Source: Mageeibacillus sp. UBA6976 (GTDB lineage: Bacteria > Bacillota > Clostridia > Saccharofermentanales > Saccharofermentanaceae). Taken from it: a stretch of DNA of 58,584 nucleotides. Every line of letters starts with the position of its first letter. Positions within the stretch are counted from its first letter, which is position 1. The DNA lies in contig DJYO01000007.1 in the NCBI GenBank assembly GCA_002450155.1, positions 1 through 58,584 on the forward strand, read 5' to 3'. Made by a program: the position numbers and the translations under genes. The notes beneath the pieces were generated by a model. That model saw only the letters and a program-made list of their open reading frames with translations, was not told where the DNA came from and made no database searches. Shown here one piece after another: positions 8,438-16,434 of this stretch.

Positions 8438-9106
8438 CTATTTGATAACGGCAGTCCTAAGGTCTTCAAAGGCTTTCTTGATCGTGTTGTAGAACTCCCT
8501 GCCTCCGGCTTCGCCCATGGCGGAACGGAAATAGTTATAGAAGGCATTTTTGGTGGACCCTTCAAGGAGGGCGCTGTAGATATAGGCTGACTGGGCAGTG
8601 GTTATCTCAATGCCGCACTTATCCTTGACTATCTCCCTTATCTTCCGGTCTGTCTTGGCAGGAGCCTGTCTTGAAACAGGCTTTGCTTTTGCAGAAGATC
8701 CGGCCTTGGTTTTGTTTTGAGGCTCCTTCTTGGGTTTTATGTCAAGCCCAATGGATTCAACTCTTGTAACATTGTTAATCCCACGTTTCTTCATCTGGGC
8801 TATGGCCGGATCGTAGCCTCTGTCCTTGCTTACGATTATGAATCTGGATTTGCCGCTGGATTCTTCTGCCGCATCTATAAGAAGCTCTGTCAGCAATTGG
8901 AAATCCAAAGCATTCTTGGTGCCGGTTATGACATCATCTATGGTTATCCTGGCCTTAGCCTTCATAACGGTCTTGATGTCTCTGAACTTCATGGCATCTG
9001 TATCGCTCTTTGCAAATATCTTGACGGAATCGTCCGGTGCGAGATCCTCTACACCCTTAAGTCCTCCGGTCTTAACATTCTCAAAATCTATATAGTAATT
9101 TCTCAT
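8438..9106 (-). CDS. NYN/PIN-like domain protein (putative RNase)
   Basis: 222 aa. The N-terminal ~130 residues show an NYN-type PIN-like fold: YYIDFENVKTGG at the start (acidic metal ligand D), FAKSDTD, DFQLLTELLIDA and FIIVSKDRGYDPAIAQMKKRG with the conserved SKDRGY. A basic, Lys/Ala/Pro-rich linker follows (about 135-165), then a helical C-terminal domain. NYN proteins are typically metal-dependent ribonucleases. The ATG overlaps the stop of the LtaS-like gene by one base (TAATG), so translation is coupled, an odd partnership of an RNA enzyme with an envelope enzyme. Confidence 0.75.
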   Translation of the reverse strand: MRNYYIDFENVKTGGLKGVEDLAPDDSVKIFAKSDTDAMKFRDIKTVMKAKARITIDDVITGTKNALDFQLLTELLIDAAEESSGKSRFIIVSKDRGYDPAIAQMKKRGINNVTRVESIGLDIKPKKEPQNKTKAGSSAKAKPVSRQAPAKTDRKIREIVKDKCGIEITTAQSAYIYSALLEGSTKNAFYNYFRSAMGEAGGREFYNTIKKAFEDLRTAVIK

Positions 9107-11175
9107 TATCCTTCCTCGCTGTCATATAAAGTATTGTAGACATAGTAGCTGTAGAGCCTGTCAGCATTCTGGGCATCCTGCTCATTGATATCCGGATATA
9201 CAAGGCTTCCTGCCTGATTTACAGCCGGGATCATCTGCCTTAGCGAATAGATAAATGCATAATACCTGTCGTATTCGAAGTTTGCCGCAGCAAGCAGATC
9301 CAGGGGCAGATAGTTAAGGCTGGTAACGTTTGTAAGATTACCCACATCAATGCAGTTAGCAGTTGCAAGTTCGGTATTGATATTGTAATTAGCCCAGATC
9401 CTGTAAGGGGTCAGGTAAGCTCTGCCTCCCCTGTCAAAATCGCTCCCCATGACCGGCGCACAGGAGGGCTGATGGTCACCGTAGATCACCAGGATATATC
9501 TCTCGCTCCTTGATCTAAGATCTGTTATGAGCATCTCTAAGGCCTTGTCACTGAGCGCTAATCTGGAGCAGAAATTATTGAGCTCTTCTGCTCTTGCACA
9601 ATCGATCCCAAGGCTGGGATCAGCCTCGTAGTAAATGACAGATCCCGTATACTCTCCACCGTATCCGCCATGGTTCTGGGTTGTTACCAGAAGGTCTATA
9701 AAAGGCTCTCCCTGTTCCTGCTGATCTATCCTTGATATCAGGTTGCGGTAGGCGCAGCTGTCCGTCATCCAGCCGTTTATGAAGTCATCGTCAGAATAAT
9801 TAAAGCCTTCCAGGAACATGCTCTCATCAAAGCCCAGCATGGGATATACCTGATGCCTGTTCCAGTTGCCGGAAGGAGCCGGGTGCATTGCAAGAGATGT
9901 ATAACCGTGATCAGACAGGTATCTAACCAGGGATCTTACGGGAGTATCTCTTAAGACCGTATTGAAAGGTACGGTAGCAGAAGGCAGATAGCAAAGGGAC
10001 AGTCCCGTCAGGAACTCAAATTCGGAGTTTGGCGTATTGCCTCCGAATACCGAGGTATAAACATAACCTCCGACGCAGTTCTCTTCGTTTATAAGGCTGT
10101 CAAAGTAGGGGTCGGGATCTGTTGCAGGACCCAGCTTGCCATAGATCCCCAGATCTGTATAAGACTCGTTCATTACGATGATTATATTTGGTTTTACCCC
10201 TTCGGATGTCTGGGGCATGGATTCTCTTAAGACCTGATAGTCCGTATAGGCGGTATTGATCGCTGCATCAAGAGCTCCTGCTGAGTAGCCTTCGGGGGCA
10301 CTTACGTGCATGACCTCAATGGACTTTACAAAGTTCAGATAGAATCCTACCAGCGAAGAGGGATTATCGTTCCACGCGGTATAGGTATGGCAGTTCTCCC
10401 TGCCCTGCCACTTACTGCTGTTAAACCAGATGGAGACACCCAGGAGCTCCAAGGCAAGGAAGCTTACTGCAAGCACAAAATAGAATATGTGCTTGGCTAT
10501 AGGCGAGATGGATACTTCATGTCCTGCGATCTCCCTTTTAGATTCGGTGGGAGCGCGTTTTACCCCTATAAGAGATATGGTAAACAGAATATAAGGGATA
10601 ACGATAAAGAACAGAGGTACAGTAACCGGGTAACTGTAATCTCCTGCTACCGCAAGGGCGGTCCTGGCTGACATCAGATCCTCCATTACTATCTCATGTC
10701 CCCTGAACAGATAGACATAGTAGTCTGTCAGGGCAAGGAGCATAAAGGGCACGGGAGCGATGATGCCTGAAAGCCTCGGGCTAAGGGTTACAGCCCTAAG
10801 CAGATAATAGATCGCGATGATGACCGGCACCTCAAAAAAGAGCCTGCCGTCAAAGAGCAGATGCACGGAGAAGATCCCGGGATTGCCGAACCATTCATGG
10901 CCGTATATCAGAGCCAGCTGGAAATAGTAGCAGGTAAATAAGGCGGTATAGACCGGGACTATAAGGTCCAATACAAAGTTATATCTGCCGCTGGGCCTTA
11001 TGCTGACGCAGGATAAGACCACAAAGAGCAGTATTCCGAATACTGCTCCCGTAAAATTAATCGCAAAATATACTATTGCCGGAAGGCCAAAGAGTAGGCT
11101 TAAGACCAGCCTTACGACAGTCTTTCTGTCAAATACAAAGATCTTGCTCAGCCTGCTCCTGATATCCTCCAGCAT
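9106..11175 (-). CDS. LtaS-like membrane sulfatase (phosphoglycerol transferase family)
   Basis: 689 aa. Five to six N-terminal membrane helices (within residues 20-245) are followed by an extracytoplasmic sulfatase-fold domain: NIIIVMNES with Glu337, GGNTPNSEFEFLTG with the probable nucleophile Thr381, and later IYGDHQPS with metal-binding Asp-His. This matches lipoteichoic acid synthases and related phosphoglycerol/phosphoethanolamine transferases. It is larger than Bacillus LtaS and has a long linker (~250-325), so the acceptor may be another glycan. It lies between the GH25 surface protein (7 bp away) and the NYN gene, suggesting one envelope operon. Confidence 0.85.
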   Translation of the reverse strand: MLEDIRSRLSKIFVFDRKTVVRLVLSLLFGLPAIVYFAINFTGAVFGILLFVVLSCVSIRPSGRYNFVLDLIVPVYTALFTCYYFQLALIYGHEWFGNPGIFSVHLLFDGRLFFEVPVIIAIYYLLRAVTLSPRLSGIIAPVPFMLLALTDYYVYLFRGHEIVMEDLMSARTALAVAGDYSYPVTVPLFFIVIPYILFTISLIGVKRAPTESKREIAGHEVSISPIAKHIFYFVLAVSFLALELLGVSIWFNSSKWQGRENCHTYTAWNDNPSSLVGFYLNFVKSIEVMHVSAPEGYSAGALDAAINTAYTDYQVLRESMPQTSEGVKPNIIIVMNESYTDLGIYGKLGPATDPDPYFDSLINEENCVGGYVYTSVFGGNTPNSEFEFLTGLSLCYLPSATVPFNTVLRDTPVRSLVRYLSDHGYTSLAMHPAPSGNWNRHQVYPMLGFDESMFLEGFNYSDDDFINGWMTDSCAYRNLISRIDQQEQGEPFIDLLVTTQNHGGYGGEYTGSVIYYEADPSLGIDCARAEELNNFCSRLALSDKALEMLITDLRSRSERYILVIYGDHQPSCAPVMGSDFDRGGRAYLTPYRIWANYNINTELATANCIDVGNLTNVTSLNYLPLDLLAAANFEYDRYYAFIYSLRQMIPAVNQAGSLVYPDINEQDAQNADRLYSYYVYNTLYDSEEG

Positions 11176-11181
11176 CTGGTC

Positions 11182-12867
11182 TTAATGTCCTCCGGGGTAA
11201 TAAACATCCAGGTCAACTACGCCCTCTATGCCGTTGATTATACCGACTGAGGTGCGCTGCCACAGGATGTAGTCGCCCTTATAGCTCGTATGGGCCGTAT
11301 AATGGGCAGCCCAGACCGGATGGCCGTAAGGGTTCCAGCAGTGGCTCAGATACCATACGCTTGCATAGAGCATTACATCGTAGCCACGCTTATTCATCTC
11401 ATCGGCAAAGCAGAACCAAAGGTGGTTAAGGCAGCCGTAGTCCATGCCCTTTGCCGCCATCTTGTCGTATTCCTCCCAATCGAACGCCACAGGGAAATCC
11501 AGCGTGATCCCGGTCTTATCCAGGATGTCACACACGAGATTTACATGTTCCCTTATCTCTTCCTCGGTATCTACGCAGCTGTAGAAATAAACACCGACCA
11601 TGAGCCCTGCAGCCTTGGCATTCCTGATATTCGCCTCGAAGTACTTATCCTGGAAAAAGCTCTCGTCCGAAGATTTGGTACCTGCGACCCTTATGATAAC
11701 GAAATCACAGCCTGCAGCCTTGACCTTCTTAAAGTCGATATTGGTCTGCCATGCGGATACATCGATACCTACCAGAGCACCATTATTCCTGTAGTCTGTC
11801 CTGAAATCGTCGAAGTAGATCCTGTCAGGATTGTACTGCTCAAAGGCATGGTCTGCCGTAGATTCGATGCCGCCTATATTGCCGGGCGCATCGCCGCCTT
11901 TTGCAACAAGAACGATCTGTATTGCTTCAAGCCTCTTGCCAAAGCCTGATGTGCCTGCAGTCTGACCATTGGAAGTCCACTGCATCCAGCCGTAATCCTG
12001 GGCATGGACTCTGTAGTAAACATCATAGTGGTCTGCGATCTCGCCATAAAGCTTGATCTTGATGGCTTCAAGCCTTAAGGATCTGCCTGATGTACCGGAG
12101 AAGCTGCCGTCTTTTGCCCAGGTGCTCTCCCATCCTATATTCTGGACATGGGTCACATATGTGATGCCGCCGGAATACTGGGCCGAAGCCAGGTTTAGTG
12201 AGATGGCTTCAAGCCTCTTGGCCTTGCCGGATGTGCCGGACATAGCGCCGTCCTGAGCCCAGGCACCCTCCCAGCCTATATCCTGGATATGAGTCCTGTA
12301 ATAAACAGACGGGGTATTTGCCTCACCATCTACGGGAACCAGCTTGACTCTTAATTCCTCAAGACGCTTGGACTCTCCGGTAGTACCTGATATGGCACCG
12401 TCTCTTACCCAGTTCTGGCTGTCACCGTAGTCCTGGACATGAGTTGTATACATGACGCTGTAGTGCTGGGCGAGCTCACCTGTGAGCTTGATACGGATAC
12501 CTTCGAGCCTGAGGCTCTGCCCGCGGGTTCCTGCTTCGGAACCTGCGTCCACATAATCCATCCAGCCGATATTCTGGACATGGACCTGATATTTGAGGGA
12601 TCCCTCATATCCGGTGTTGTTGACAAGATCTATCTTGATCGCTTCAAGTCTTAAGGATCTGCCCCTGGTGCCCAACTTAAGCGTGCCGTCACTGAAACTT
12701 CCTGCAGTATCGCCCAGGTTCTGAACATGAGCATAACCTGAGAGCTCATACAGGGTAACGGCATTGGCACTCCGGGGCTGCATCACCCCGGTAAGCACGC
12801 TCATGCATATAGCCATTGAGGTAAATGCAACAGCGACATCCCTAAGTTTGCGTAATATTCTGAGCAT
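11182..12867 (-). CDS. Secreted ChW-repeat protein with GH25 lysozyme domain
   Basis: 561 aa from the ATG at 12867, which has GGAG at good spacing (an ATG two codons earlier is too close). A signal peptide (VAVAFTSMAICMSVLTG...ANA) is followed by six ~50-residue ChW modules, each of the form H-x-Q-x-x-GW...DG...SGT-x-G-x-x-x-RLEAI. The C-terminal ~200 residues are a GH25 muramidase: GIDVSAWQTNIDFKKVKAAG, and the acidic pair in VAFDWEEYD. It should cleave the glycan strand of peptidoglycan at the cell surface, with the ChW modules binding wall or ligands. Module 3 lacks the GW pair. Paralogue of the next gene upstream. Confidence 0.9.
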   Translation of the reverse strand: MLRILRKLRDVAVAFTSMAICMSVLTGVMQPRSANAVTLYELSGYAHVQNLGDTAGSFSDGTLKLGTRGRSLRLEAIKIDLVNNTGYEGSLKYQVHVQNIGWMDYVDAGSEAGTRGQSLRLEGIRIKLTGELAQHYSVMYTTHVQDYGDSQNWVRDGAISGTTGESKRLEELRVKLVPVDGEANTPSVYYRTHIQDIGWEGAWAQDGAMSGTSGKAKRLEAISLNLASAQYSGGITYVTHVQNIGWESTWAKDGSFSGTSGRSLRLEAIKIKLYGEIADHYDVYYRVHAQDYGWMQWTSNGQTAGTSGFGKRLEAIQIVLVAKGGDAPGNIGGIESTADHAFEQYNPDRIYFDDFRTDYRNNGALVGIDVSAWQTNIDFKKVKAAGCDFVIIRVAGTKSSDESFFQDKYFEANIRNAKAAGLMVGVYFYSCVDTEEEIREHVNLVCDILDKTGITLDFPVAFDWEEYDKMAAKGMDYGCLNHLWFCFADEMNKRGYDVMLYASVWYLSHCWNPYGHPVWAAHYTAHTSYKGDYILWQRTSVGIINGIEGVVDLDVYYPGGH

Positions 12868-12925
12868 AATCATTCTCCATGCTGTCCTGTTAGGACTGTT
12901 ATCACGGAATTATTATATCAGAACA

Positions 12926-14821
12926 TCAGAAATACTTTGAGGCAATAGATGAGTCTGTGCAGGACGGAAGTGCTGTGCAGTCTGAATCTCTCTTGTGATC
13001 TGTGCTGAAGGTGGAATCCGGGAGGTTCAGGTATCTATATGCATAAGAGCCGTAAGATTCTGACAATGTGTCATCCCATGTGGCGTCAACATTGTAGTAG
13101 TGGCCGTTTACATATACTATGTTCCATGCATGAGACCCGCCGCTGCCGTTGCTGTAGCCTGTGCCGTAAACAAAGTAGCAGGGTATGCCGCAGCGCTGGA
13201 GCAGATACTGATATGCTCTGGAATAGCCTGCGCAGACTGACTGTCCTTCTACCAGAGCACTGTAGGCACTCTGATCGTAGTAGTTATCCGTATATTTAAC
13301 ACGGCTGCCGAGGGCATTATGGATATAGACCTCACGGGAGAGAGGCGAGCTGAGCTTCATTGCTTCATTTACTATGGCATTTGCCTGATTTACAAAAGCC
13401 GTAGTCATGTTCTGTCTCTGGGATGCATTAGCTCCGCCGGTCTCGTAGTAGTCAAGTACGATCCTGGATACTACATAGGTACTGGGATTGTAGTAGTAAC
13501 TTGTATCACCGAGAGAAGGATCGAGCCAGACAAATTCCGGGTGATCGTTAACAAAGGCATGTACTACATCAGGAATATCGTTTACGGTTACCCTAGTAGT
13601 AAAGTAGACCGTATCCTGACCCTGGGAAACTGCTGCGAGGATCTCGTTATAAGCGCTCCTCTGGATGTTATTGCTGAGCATCTCATAGTAAGGATAGTAA
13701 GATGACCCTGAAGCTGAGATCGCGCCATAAGCAGATGTTACAGATACGGGCGAAGATGAGGCAGAAGTCGTTGCCGGGGTTGCAGCAGCAGGAGCCGCAG
13801 ATACTGAAGCTGTACCGGTAACGCTTGTTACGCCTGCCACATTGGAAGGAGCAGAGCCGCTCTTCCTTACCAGGACGATCTGTATGGCTTCAAGTCTCTT
13901 GGCAAGACCCGAAGTGCCTGAATCTGCGCCGTTCTTGGCCCAGCCGAGCCAGCCGTAGTCCTGGGCATGGACTCTGTAGTAGACATCGTAATAATTGGCG
14001 ATATCACCTGTCAGGTTTATCCTTATGGCTTCAAGCCTCAAGGACTGACCCGAGGTACCGGACATGGTGCCGTCGGATGCAAAGGAGCTCTCCCAGCCTA
14101 TGTTTTGGATATGAGTCTTGTAATTGATGCTGCCACTGTACTGGTTGCCGCCGAGACGGATCTCGATGCCTTCCAGTCTCTTGCTCTGACCCGTGGTACC
14201 GGATACTGCGCCATTAGCAGCCCACTTAGTCTCCCAGCCGTAGTCCTGGCGGTGAACACGGTATGAAACACTGGTGGAAGCGGAGCTGTCCAGAGGAACG
14301 ATCTTTACTCTCAGCTCCTCCAACCTCTTGGACTCGCCTGTAGTACCTGCCAAAGCGCCGTCTCTTACCCAGCCCTGGTTATCGCCGTAGTCCTGGATAT
14401 GGGTGGTGTACTGGACGGAATAGTGATTTGCAAGCTCACCTGTCAGCCTGATCCTTATACCTTCGAGTCTTAAGGCTCTGCCTGAAGTTCCGGCCTTTTG
14501 ACCTGCTCCCACATAGTTCATCCAGCCTATATTCTGGACATGGACCTGATATTCGATAGAGCCGGTATAACCTGTTGTGTTGTTGAGATTGATCTGGATC
14601 GACTCAAGTCTTCTGCTCATGCCGCGGGAGCCTAAAGTAAGTGTAGTCCCATCGAATGTGCCCTGAGTATCTCCCGCATCCTGGATATGAGCCACACCTG
14701 ACAGGGTGATCCCTGATGTGGCATAAGTATTGACCGGACTTATAAATCCGGCGAATGCTATGGTCATGCATAGCGCGATAAGTGATGCAAAAACCTTCTT
14801 ACTTAATATAGATCTACCCAT
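12926..14821 (-). CDS. Secreted ChW-repeat protein with transglutaminase-like domain
   Basis: 631 aa, signal peptide (LIALCMTIAFAGFISPVNTYA), six ChW modules (about residues 35-330), a Ser/Ala/Thr-rich linker (~335-370), then a transglutaminase-like cysteine protease core. Its triad is visible as EGQSVCAGYSRAY (Cys), GSHAWNIVYVNG (His) and YYNVDATWDDT (Asp). Such domains act as proteases or crosslinkers on wall-linked proteins. Each of its six modules best resembles the same-numbered module in the neighbouring GH25 protein, showing descent from one ancestor with exchange of the catalytic end. GGGAGG precedes the ATG. Confidence 0.88.
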   Translation of the reverse strand: MGRSILSKKVFASLIALCMTIAFAGFISPVNTYATSGITLSGVAHIQDAGDTQGTFDGTTLTLGSRGMSRRLESIQINLNNTTGYTGSIEYQVHVQNIGWMNYVGAGQKAGTSGRALRLEGIRIRLTGELANHYSVQYTTHIQDYGDNQGWVRDGALAGTTGESKRLEELRVKIVPLDSSASTSVSYRVHRQDYGWETKWAANGAVSGTTGQSKRLEGIEIRLGGNQYSGSINYKTHIQNIGWESSFASDGTMSGTSGQSLRLEAIRINLTGDIANYYDVYYRVHAQDYGWLGWAKNGADSGTSGLAKRLEAIQIVLVRKSGSAPSNVAGVTSVTGTASVSAAPAAATPATTSASSSPVSVTSAYGAISASGSSYYPYYEMLSNNIQRSAYNEILAAVSQGQDTVYFTTRVTVNDIPDVVHAFVNDHPEFVWLDPSLGDTSYYYNPSTYVVSRIVLDYYETGGANASQRQNMTTAFVNQANAIVNEAMKLSSPLSREVYIHNALGSRVKYTDNYYDQSAYSALVEGQSVCAGYSRAYQYLLQRCGIPCYFVYGTGYSNGSGGSHAWNIVYVNGHYYNVDATWDDTLSESYGSYAYRYLNLPDSTFSTDHKRDSDCTALPSCTDSSIASKYF

Positions 14822-14877
14822 AACAATACCTCCCGCCAGAGGGCTATCTAAGAGTATTCTATTTAAATAAAAAGAAC

Positions 14878-14926
14878 AAAAAACCCTGCATGCGTGAATA
14901 ATTCGTTAATTATTTTGCATGCAGGG
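14878..14926 (-). terminator. Rho-independent terminator of ldh
   Basis: Arms CCCTGCATGC and GCATGCAGGG, with an additional AATAATT/AATTATT inner stem, then TTTTTT on the minus strand right after the ldh gene. Confidence 0.88.
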
Positions 14927-14953
14927 CAATGTAACAATGTTAATCAGATGAGA

Positions 14954-15913
14954 TCAAAGGCCTTCTACAGAAGCTATAGCCTCGCGCATGTTAGCCTCAG
15001 ACTTCTTGAGCTTGGCATACTCTTCGGGAGTAAGGCGCATGTCTACGATCTTGTCGATACCGTTAGCTCCGATGATGGCAGGAACGTCTAATGTGACGCC
15101 GTCGATACCATATTCGCCGTTAAGTCTTGTGGCAACTGTACGGACTGTGTGCTCATCTTCAAGGATGCTTAAGAGGAGTGTTGCTGCAGATACTGCGATA
15201 CCGTTGAATGTAGCGCCCTTGAGCTTGATGATCTCTGCCCCGGACTGCTTTGTCTTCATGGCGATCTCTTCCTTAACGTCGTCGCCGAAAGGTACGCCTA
15301 CTGCCTGAGCATACTCATCAACGTCCATACCTGCAACGTGTGTATGGCTCCAGCAGGGGAACTGTGTCTCGCCGTGCTCGCCTAAGATATAGCCGTGAAC
15401 GTTTCTTACATCAACGCCGAGCTTTCTTGAGATAAGGACTCTGAAACGTGCAGAGTCAAGGTTTGTGCCGGATCCGATGATCTTGTTTGAAGGAAGTCCG
15501 GACCACTCTGTGATCTTATGTGTAACGAGATCGCAAGGGTTGGAGATGACCATGATAACACCCTTGTTGTAATTCTCCATGATGCTGTCTGTTATGGTGT
15601 GAGCAAGCTTGATGTTCTTCTTGGCAAGGTCAAGTCTTGTCTCGCCTTCTTTACGGGGAATACCGGCTGTTACGATGATAGCATCGCAATCCTTGACTTC
15701 GTTATAGTCACCGGCATGGATATACATATCTCCCAAGAAAGGAAGACCGTGGCTGATATCCAGTGCTTCGCCCTGGGCCTTCTCCTTATTGACATCGATG
15801 AGAACGAGCTCTGAGCAGAGCTGCTGCATAGCGATAGTGAATGCGGTAGTAGAACCTACTGCGCCTGCGCCGATAATGGCAACTTTTGTGCCTTCCTGTT
15901 TGTACATATGCAT
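14954..15913 (-). CDS. ldh: L-lactate dehydrogenase
   Basis: 319 aa, full length. NAD-binding GAGAVGSTTAF at about residues 16-26; ISNPCDLVTH; substrate Arg in GTNLDSARFR; and the catalytic His in YILGEHGETQFPCWSH. It reduces pyruvate to L-lactate with NADH, re-oxidising NADH in fermentation. GGGGG stands 4 nt before the chosen ATG (a second ATG two codons on is equally possible). A Rex-like operator lies upstream and a strong terminator follows, so it is monocistronic and probably redox-controlled. Confidence 0.96.
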   Translation of the reverse strand: MHMYKQEGTKVAIIGAGAVGSTTAFTIAMQQLCSELVLIDVNKEKAQGEALDISHGLPFLGDMYIHAGDYNEVKDCDAIIVTAGIPRKEGETRLDLAKKNIKLAHTITDSIMENYNKGVIMVISNPCDLVTHKITEWSGLPSNKIIGSGTNLDSARFRVLISRKLGVDVRNVHGYILGEHGETQFPCWSHTHVAGMDVDEYAQAVGVPFGDDVKEEIAMKTKQSGAEIIKLKGATFNGIAVSAATLLLSILEDEHTVRTVATRLNGEYGIDGVTLDVPAIIGANGIDKIVDMRLTPEEYAKLKKSEANMREAIASVEGL

Positions 15914-15976
15914 TTAACCCCCTTGTTATAGCATTACGAATAATAGCAAGAATTCTGAACGAAATAAAGACAGCTC

Positions 15977-15994
15977 TTGCTATCGGTATAACAA
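15977..15994. promoter_or_regulatory. Candidate Rex (NADH-sensing) operator upstream of ldh
   Basis: TTGCTAT-CGGT-ATAACAA: two 7-nt arms (6 of 7 symmetric) separated by 4, the layout of the Rex box TTGTTAAnnnnTTAACAA. A similar but wider-spaced pair (TTGTTAT / ATAGCAA) lies at 15923-15949, near the likely promoter. Confidence 0.45.
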
Positions 15995-16092
15995 AAAATA
16001 CGGGAGAATACCCCCTTTATGGTGGTTATTTTGCCGATTAAACCCAATAAATGCCCGAAATATAGGGCTACTCCCGGGTAAAGCCCGCCGGA

Positions 16093-16434
16093 TCATACCC
16101 CCACTTCTTTTACAAATCCGACTTCTTCGAGCTTTTTCATATAAACGCTGAGACGCTCATATAAAGGCTCCGCTTCATCGCCGTACTTCTCTTTTACAAG
16201 CTGCCCTATCTCGTAGACTGACCTCTTGCCGTCTACGCACTGGAAGATAAAACTTCCCATGCCTTCCAGTTTGATATGAGACACTTCTGGTTTCTTGAAC
16301 AGATGCTGCGCGATCCTGTTGGTAAAGCCCTTATTCTCCATATCAACAGTGACCTCGCCTTCATCCGAACAGCTAAAGACAAGGCTTTCCGGGCGCTCGA
16401 AAACATAATCCAGAAAGTTATCTTTATTTCGCAT
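16093..16434 (-). CDS. PqqD-like peptide-binding small protein
   Basis: 113 aa from the ATG at 16434. The C-terminal 80 residues fit the PqqD/RRE winged-helix fold: FIFQCVDGKRSVYEIGQLVKEKYGDEAEPLYERLSVYMKKLEEVGFV. RRE domains bind leader peptides for radical-SAM maturases, but no maturase or precursor is in the window. The gene overlaps the last 11 nt of the OPT transporter gene, so it is translated with it. A role linked to peptide transport is inference only. Confidence 0.65.
   Translation of the reverse strand: MRNKDNFLDYVFERPESLVFSCSDEGEVTVDMENKGFTNRIAQHLFKKPEVSHIKLEGMGSFIFQCVDGKRSVYEIGQLVKEKYGDEAEPLYERLSVYMKKLEEVGFVKEVGV

Noticed and set aside
9106..11175. Simple arylsulfatase
   Set aside because: The multi-helix N-terminus and Thr nucleophile in GGNTPNSEFEFLTG fit LtaS-type enzymes, not Cys/Ser-modified arylsulfatases.
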